DNA from: Burkholderiales bacterium
GTDB lineage: Bacteria > Pseudomonadota > Gammaproteobacteria > Burkholderiales > Burkholderiaceae_C
Length of the DNA stretch: 9,073 nucleotides
Reading direction: 5' to 3'
Assembly (NCBI GenBank): GCA_011391855.1
Contig: JAABPT010000453.1
Location: 1-9,073, forward strand
Under the pieces are notes generated by a model. It was not told the DNA's origin and searched no databases. It was given only the letters and a program-made list of their open reading frames with translations. Of this stretch, positions 5,641-9,073 are shown piece after piece. A program made the position numbers and the translations under genes. Within the stretch, counting starts at the first letter, position 1. Every line of letters begins with the position of its first letter.

Positions 5641-5664
5641 AGCCACGTTCAGCCACGTTCAGCC
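5641..5664. repeat. 10-bp tandem direct repeat in divergent promoter region
   Basis: AGCCACGTTC occurs twice back to back (5641-5650, 5651-5660) and is followed by a partial third copy AGCC. The 10-bp period is close to one helical turn. It lies 66 bp upstream of the SDR start and 93 bp upstream of the reductase start. This could be a regulator-binding direct repeat or a small slippage duplication. Otherwise the 181-bp intergenic region 5576-5756 shows no clear promoter pair to me. Confidence 0.6.
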
Positions 5665-5756
5665 GAGATCAGGCACTTCCAGCCGCCACCCGTTGCCGAC
5701 CGATGCCGTCATTCGCCCGTTGCCGCGTCCCACCCGTCCTGCCGCCCTGCCCCGCC

Positions 5757-6797
5757 ATGAGCTTCACCGTCACTGTCCAGCCCGCCCACCGCAGCTTCCC
5801 TGTCGAGCCGGAAGAGGCCATCCTGCCGGCCGCCATCCGCCAGGGCATCGGCCTGCCCTACGGTTGCCGCGACGGTGCCTGCGGTTCGTGCAAGAGCAAG
5901 CTCATCGAGGGCCGCGTGGTCCACGGCGCCCACCAGCACAAGGCCTTGTCGGTGGCCGAAGAGGAAGCCGGCTTCATCCTCACCTGCTGCGCCGTGCCGC
6001 AGACCGACTGCGTGGTGGAGGCGCGCAGCGTGCCCGGCGCTGGCGAATACCCGGTATTGAAGCTGCCCAGCCGCGTGTTGAGCCTGGAGAAGCCCGCACC
6101 GGACGTGGCCGTGCTGCGCTTGCAGTTGCCGGCCAACCAGAACCTGCAGTACCGCGCCGGGCAGTATGTGGAATTCATCCTGCAGGGCGGCGCCCGGCGC
6201 AGCTACAGCATGGCCAACGCGCCGCACCACCTGGGCAGCCCACCAGCAATCGAACTGCACGTGCGCCACATGCCCGGCGGCAAATTCACCGATCACGTTT
6301 TCGGCGCCATGAAGGAGCGGGACATCCTGCGCATGGAAGGCCCCTTCGGCAGCTTCTTCCTGCGCGAGGACAGCGCCAAACCGATCGTGCTGCTGGCCAG
6401 CGGCACCGGCTTCGCGCCCATCAAGGCCATGGTCGAACACCTGCAGCACAAGGGCATCACGCGGCCGGCGGTCCTTTACTGGGGATGCCGGCGCCGCGCC
6501 GACCTGTACCAGCACGCGTGGTGCGAACGCATGGCCGCGGAGATGCCGAACCTGCGCTACGTGCCGGTCTTGTCGGAGCCCGAGCCGCAGGACGGCTGGA
6601 GCGGCCGCACGGGTTTCGTGCACGAGGCCGTGATGGCCGACTGGCCCGACCTCTCGGGCCATCAGGTCTATGCCTGCGGCGCACCGGTGATGGTGGACGC
6701 CGCACAGCGCGATTTCGTGGCGCGCTGCGGTCTGCCGGCCGACGAGTTCTACGCCGACTCGTTCACCTCCGAAGCCGACAAGCACGGCGACGATTGA
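5757..6797 (+). CDS. 2Fe-2S/FAD/NAD(P)H reductase, AscD (CDP-6-deoxy-glucoseen reductase) type
   Basis: A 346-residue three-domain electron-transfer protein. The N-terminal plant-type ferredoxin domain has Cys37-x4-Cys42-x2-Cys45 (YGCRDGACGSCKSK) and the fourth ligand Cys77 (ILTCC). The flavin domain has RRSYSMAN (147-154; RxYS binds FAD). The pyridine-nucleotide domain has LLASGTGFAPIKAM (212-225) and VYACGAP (304-310), ending in FYADSF (331-336). This order and length match CDP-6-deoxy-L-threo-D-glycero-4-hexulose-3-dehydrase reductase (AscD/DdhD) and oxygenase reductases such as DmpP. No E1 dehydrase or oxygenase component is nearby, so the partner is unknown; the annotation of a deoxysugar role would be by homology only. 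ATG 5757 begins the usual MSFTVTVQPAHRSF start; upstream in-frame codons are low-complexity shadow of the SDR gene. No clear Shine-Dalgarno is visible. Confidence 0.92.
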   Translation: MSFTVTVQPAHRSFPVEPEEAILPAAIRQGIGLPYGCRDGACGSCKSKLIEGRVVHGAHQHKALSVAEEEAGFILTCCAVPQTDCVVEARSVPGAGEYPVLKLPSRVLSLEKPAPDVAVLRLQLPANQNLQYRAGQYVEFILQGGARRSYSMANAPHHLGSPPAIELHVRHMPGGKFTDHVFGAMKERDILRMEGPFGSFFLREDSAKPIVLLASGTGFAPIKAMVEHLQHKGITRPAVLYWGCRRRADLYQHAWCERMAAEMPNLRYVPVLSEPEPQDGWSGRTGFVHEAVMADWPDLSGHQVYACGAPVMVDAAQRDFVARCGLPADEFYADSFTSEADKHGDD

Positions 6798-6825
6798 CGC
6801 CGCGCACACTGCCCGCCCATTGCGA

Positions 6826-6840
6826 GTGGCCGACGGCCAC
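6826..6840. terminator. Hairpin between convergent reductase and small-protein genes
   Basis: GTGGCC (6826-6831), loop GAC, then GGCCAC (6835-6840) make a perfect 6-bp GC stem in the 60-bp gap between two convergent stops (6797 and 6858). The position fits a shared bidirectional terminator, but neither side carries a T-tract. Confidence 0.35.
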
Positions 6841-6857
6841 GCCCTGGAGTCTTGTCG

Positions 6858-7010
6858 TCAGCCCTTCTTGCGCGGAGACGTCTTCGCCGCCGGCTTGGGC
6901 GGCGCGGCCCCGGCCGCCGGCTGGTCGCCGATCACGCCTTTGAGAGGGCAGACCTTGAAGGCCGGGCACTTCTGGCAACCGGCAACGATGGCGATCGGAC
7001 ACAAGGTCAT
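6858..7010 (-). CDS. Small cysteine-rich protein of unknown function (50 aa)
   Basis: A 50-residue ORF starting MTLCPIAIVAGCQKCPAFKV, with four Cys (C4, C12, C15, C21) packed into the first 21 residues. Three are followed by Pro (C4-P, C15-P, C21-P). After KGVIGDQ (24-30) comes a low-complexity Ala/Pro/Lys tail ending SPRKKG. The spacing C-x7-C-x2-C-x5-C suggests a metal or Fe-S site, but it does not match a classic ferredoxin or zinc ribbon. AGGAGG (plus-strand 7016-7021) sits 5 nt before the ATG, the strongest ribosome-binding site in the window, which argues for a real, well-translated gene. The frame stays open upstream to the livF stop, but that part is Arg-rich shadow. It has no signal peptide or membrane segment. 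It follows livMGF on the same strand after a 128-nt gap. I do not recognise a characterised family. Confidence 0.8.
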   Translation of the reverse strand: MTLCPIAIVAGCQKCPAFKVCPLKGVIGDQPAAGAAPPKPAAKTSPRKKG

Positions 7011-7015
7011 ATTTT

Positions 7016-7021
7016 CCTCCT
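7016..7021 (-). promoter_or_regulatory. Strong Shine-Dalgarno of the small Cys-rich gene
   Basis: On the minus strand AGGAGG is followed by AAAAT and then ATG. It is a full 6-nt match to the anti-Shine-Dalgarno core with 5-nt spacing and an A-rich spacer, in contrast to the weak sites of most neighbours. It fixes the start of the 50-residue protein. Confidence 0.8.
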
Positions 7022-7094
7022 GGGCAAGCCCGGTGAAGAGAGTGGACCACATCCGCGAAATGCGCCGCCGACTTTCCGTGCCGAGCCGACGTGG

Positions 7095-7100
7095 TGACAA
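7095..7100 (-). promoter_or_regulatory. Possible -35 element upstream of the small Cys-rich gene
   Basis: TTGTCA on the minus strand matches the sigma-70 -35 consensus at 5 of 6 positions, about 85 nt upstream of the small gene's start. No good -10 is found 16-18 nt downstream (sequence near GGAAAG), so independent transcription is only suggested. Confidence 0.2.
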
Positions 7101-7110
7101 CGCGGCCCGG

Positions 7111-7133
7111 GCCCACGGCCGGCCACCGCGGGC
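7111..7133 (-). other. GC-rich hairpin just after livF
   Basis: GCCCACGG (7111-7118) pairs with CCGCGGGC (7126-7133) with one mismatch and a 7-nt loop. It lies 5 nt downstream of the livF stop on the minus strand. No T-tract follows, so it may be a weak terminator or an mRNA 3'-end stabiliser separating livF from the small gene. Confidence 0.35.
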
Positions 7134-7138
7134 ACCCT

Positions 7139-7852
7139 TCACTCGCCCAGGTAGGCCGCCCGCACCTTGGGGTCGTTCAGCAGCGCCTTGGCCTCGCCTT
7201 CCATCGTGATCTCGCCCGACTCCATGACATAGCCGCGATTGGCCAGCCCGAGCGCGCGCGAAGCGTTCTGCTCCACCAGCAGCACCGTGGTGCCGCGGCC
7301 ATGGATGTCGGCCACCACCTCGAAGATCTTGTCGACCATGATCGGGCTCAGGCCCATGCTGGGTTCGTCGAGCAGCAGCACCTTGGGCCGCGCCATCAGC
7401 GCGCGGCCCATGGCCAGCATCTGCTGCTCGCCGCCGCTCATGGTGCCGGCCAGTTGCTTGGCACGTTCCTTCAGCCGCGGAAAGATGCCGAAGACCTTCT
7501 CGATGTCGGCGTCGATCTCCTTGTCGTTGCGCACGAAGGCGCCCATCTGCAGGTTCTCGGTGATGGTCATGCGCGTGAAGGTACCGCGCCCCTCGGGCAC
7601 CATCACCAGGCCCTGCTTGACCAAGTTCCAGGCGCCCTGGCCCTTGATCTTCTGGCCCATGAATTCGATCTCGCCGTCGGCCACAGGCTGGGTGCCGGTG
7701 ATGGCCTTGAGCGTGGTCGTCTTGCCGGCGCCGTTGGCGCCGATGAGGCTGACCAGTTCGCCCTGGCGAACCTCGAAGCTGATGCCCTTGACGGCCTGGA
7801 TGCCGCCGTAGGCCACCTTCAGGCCGCTGACCTTGAGCAATATCGTCGTCAT
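7139..7852 (-). CDS. livF: Branched-chain amino acid ABC transporter ATP-binding protein LivF
   Basis: A 237-residue ATPase, the same length as E. coli LivF, that energises the LivHM permease for leucine, isoleucine and valine (or related substrates) at the inner membrane. It has Walker A GANGAGKTT (38-46), the LivF-typical VMVPEGRGTFTRMTITENL (83-101), ABC signature MSGGEQQ (138-144), Walker B VLLLDEPSMGLSP (158-170) and VEQNA (193-197), where the usual switch His is Gln, as is normal in LivF. ATG 7850-7852 is chosen: it begins the family N-terminus (MTTILLKVSGLKVAYGG) and leaves 10 nt after the livG stop. A GTG at 7883-7885 would overlap livG and add 11 residues without family resemblance. 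It is the last of the liv genes before a hairpin. Confidence 0.95.
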   Translation of the reverse strand: MTTILLKVSGLKVAYGGIQAVKGISFEVRQGELVSLIGANGAGKTTTLKAITGTQPVADGEIEFMGQKIKGQGAWNLVKQGLVMVPEGRGTFTRMTITENLQMGAFVRNDKEIDADIEKVFGIFPRLKERAKQLAGTMSGGEQQMLAMGRALMARPKVLLLDEPSMGLSPIMVDKIFEVVADIHGRGTTVLLVEQNASRALGLANRGYVMESGEITMEGEAKALLNDPKVRAAYLGE

Positions 7853-7862
7853 GCTGTGCCCG

Positions 7863-8639
7863 TCAATGCGCGGTGTGGCCTGCACCGAGGTAGGCCTCGA
7901 TCACCTTCTCGCTCCTCTGCACTTCGGCCGGCGTGCCTTCGGCGATCTGCTTGCCGTAGTCGAGCACGGTGACACGGTCGCACAGGCCCATCACCAGTTT
8001 CACGTCGTGCTCGATGAGCAGGATGGTGCGGCCGTCCTTGCGGATGCGGTCGATCAATTCGCGCAGCACCATCTTCTCGGTGGCGTTCATGCCAGCGGCG
8101 GGCTCGTCCAGCGCGATCAACTTGGGGTCGGTGGCCAGCGCACGCGCGATCTCCAGCCGGCGCTGGTCGCCGTAGCTCAGCGTGCGGGCGCGGAATTCGG
8201 CGTAGCGGCCGATGCCCACGTAGTCCAGCAGTTCCTGCGAGCGCTCGGCGATGGCCGCTTCCTCCTTCTTGAAGGAAGCGGTGCGGAAGACGGCGCCGAA
8301 GAGGCCCGAATGCGTGCGCACGTGGCGGCCCACCATCACGTTCTCCAGTGCGGTCATCTCCGGGAACAGGCGGATATTCTGGAAGGTGCGCGCGATGCCC
8401 TGCTTGGCCACCTCGTGCACGGCGCTGGGCTTGTAGGGCTGGCCGCCGAGTTCGAAGGTGCCCGAGTCGGGCGTGTACAAGCCCGTGATGACGTTGAAGA
8501 AGGTCGTCTTGCCGGCGCCGTTGGGGCCGATCAGGCCGTAGACCTGGCCCGGGCGGATGGCAATGCCCACGTCGGCCAGCGCCTGCAGGCCGCCGAAACG
8601 CTTGCTCACGCCCTGCACGTTGAGTACGAGTTCGCTCAT
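7863..8639 (-). CDS. livG: Branched-chain amino acid ABC transporter ATP-binding protein LivG
   Basis: A 258-residue ATPase partner of LivF. It has Walker A GPNGAGKTT (38-46), the LivG-typical GIARTFQNIRLFPEMTALEN (81-100), signature LSYGDQRRLEIARAL (154-168), Walker B LIALDEPAAGMN (174-185) and switch His211 (IEHDV). The insertion at about 105-130 (HVRTHSGLFGAVFRTASFKK) is normal for LivG. ATG 8637-8639 has GAGGA (plus-strand 8647-8651) 7 nt upstream; this Shine-Dalgarno overlaps the livM stop codon (8650-8652), indicating coupled translation within livM-livG-livF. The liv substrate is assigned by homology; related operons import other amino acids or amides, and the binding protein gene is not in the window. 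Confidence 0.96.
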   Translation of the reverse strand: MSELVLNVQGVSKRFGGLQALADVGIAIRPGQVYGLIGPNGAGKTTFFNVITGLYTPDSGTFELGGQPYKPSAVHEVAKQGIARTFQNIRLFPEMTALENVMVGRHVRTHSGLFGAVFRTASFKKEEAAIAERSQELLDYVGIGRYAEFRARTLSYGDQRRLEIARALATDPKLIALDEPAAGMNATEKMVLRELIDRIRKDGRTILLIEHDVKLVMGLCDRVTVLDYGKQIAEGTPAEVQRSEKVIEAYLGAGHTAH

Positions 8640-8649
8640 GCCCGGGTCC

Positions 8650-9073
8650 TCACGATGCCGCGTTGACGGTCGCCGGCGCCGCCTTGCCGTGCTCGGGTGA
8701 AGGCCACAGGCCGCGCGGGCGCAGCAGCATGATGCCGATCATGGCACTGGCGATGAGCAGCTGGCGCAGGATCGAAGCGTCCAGCCGCCCGCCGGTGGCC
8801 TGCTGCAGCGGGCCGGCCACGTAGCGCAGCACCTCGGGCAGCGCCGCCAGCATCACCGCGCCCAGGATCACGCCCGGCAGGTGGCCGATGCCGCCCAGCA
8901 CCACCATGGCCACGATCATCACGCTTTCCATCAGGCTGAACGACTCGGGCGAGACGAAGCCCTGGAACGAAGCGAACATGGAGCCCGAGACGCCGCCGAA
9001 GGTGGCCCCCATGCCGAAGGCCAGCAGCTTCATGTTGCGGGTGTTGATGCCCATGGCCTTGGCGGCGATCTCG
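8650..9073 (-). CDS. livM: Branched-chain amino acid ABC transporter permease LivM, C-terminal part
   Basis: The frame runs from the right edge to the TGA at 8650-8652, giving about 140 C-terminal residues; the N-terminus lies beyond the window. The visible part starts EIAAKAMGINTRNMKLLAFG, the EAA-type cytoplasmic loop that contacts the ATPases. It continues with hydrophobic spans (LLAFGMGATFGGVSGSMFA, SVMIVAMVVLGGIG, GVILGAVMLAALPEVL, LLIASAMIGIMLL) and the LivM-typical RPRGLWPSPEHG end. The last residues (KAAPATVNAAS) form a short polar tail. An internal Met at 9052-9054 is not the true start, because the open frame and family similarity continue to the edge. The stop overlaps the livG ribosome-binding site. 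Confidence 0.93.
   Translation of the reverse strand, partial: EIAAKAMGINTRNMKLLAFGMGATFGGVSGSMFASFQGFVSPESFSLMESVMIVAMVVLGGIGHLPGVILGAVMLAALPEVLRYVAGPLQQATGGRLDASILRQLLIASAMIGIMLLRPRGLWPSPEHGKAAPATVNAAS

Noticed and set aside
5232..5756. N-terminal extension of the flavoreductase
   Set aside because: These 175 codons overlap the SDR gene in antisense and resemble no ferredoxin-type N-terminus.
5693..6943. Plus-strand 416-codon frame and the antisense 366-codon frame (5709-6809) over the flavoreductase
   Set aside because: Both are alternative frames of a gene with complete 2Fe-2S, FAD and NAD motifs.
7091..8666. Plus-strand frames opposite livF and livG (7091-7972 and 7833-8666)
   Set aside because: Antisense to ABC ATPases with full Walker and signature motifs; no independent coding evidence.
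1..9073. CRISPR array, insertion sequence, toxin-antitoxin or defence island
   Set aside because: No periodic repeats beyond the single 10-bp tandem, no transposase motifs or terminal inverted repeats, and no nuclease or toxin domains in any supported gene.

Overview
The window is high-GC, densely coded chromosomal DNA of a betaproteobacterium, most likely order Burkholderiales and near Comamonadaceae. This placement is inferred from codon and GC character and from the protein sequences (ValRS tail, GalU, CysM, LivFGM). No alignment could be run. I see no insertion sequence, phage gene, CRISPR array or integration scar. It looks like core genome with a few poorly characterised genes embedded in it.

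Layout, left to right: the C-terminal coiled-coil tail of valS (+, 1-186) converges on and overlaps a degenerate D-2-hydroxyacid dehydrogenase-like gene (-, 128-1099). That gene is divergent from galU (+, 1185-2051). A tight minus-strand operon follows, in transcription order cysM (cysteine synthase B, 2889-3809), a zinc-ribbon NUDIX hydrolase (2347-2892) and a TusA-like sulfurtransferase (2109-2336). Divergent from cysM is tRNA-Leu(CAA) with encoded CCA (+, 3920-4004), followed 37 nt later by a rhomboid-family intramembrane serine protease (+, 4042-4632). An atypical SDR-family protein (-, 4664-5575) is divergent from a three-domain 2Fe-2S/FAD/NAD reductase of the AscD type (+, 5757-6797). 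The right end is minus strand: livM (partial), livG, livF (ABC transport of branched-chain amino acids) and, 128 nt downstream of livF, a 50-residue cysteine-rich small protein with a near-ideal ribosome-binding site (6858-7010).

Functional themes are sulfur assimilation and relay (cysM and the TusA-like gene), nucleotide-sugar supply (galU), amino-acid import (liv genes) and redox proteins. The observations most worth following up are the small Cys-Pro-rich protein (four Cys, three in Cys-Pro pairs), the hydroxyacid dehydrogenase homologue that has lost its nucleotide-binding glycines and two of its three catalytic residues, and the cysM-NUDIX-TusA operon. No stretch longer than 300 bases lacks a gene. 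The longest intergenic regions are 5576-5756 (holding a 10-bp tandem repeat), 7011-7138 (a GC-rich hairpin and the small-gene leader) and 3810-3919 (cysM leader and tRNA promoter).
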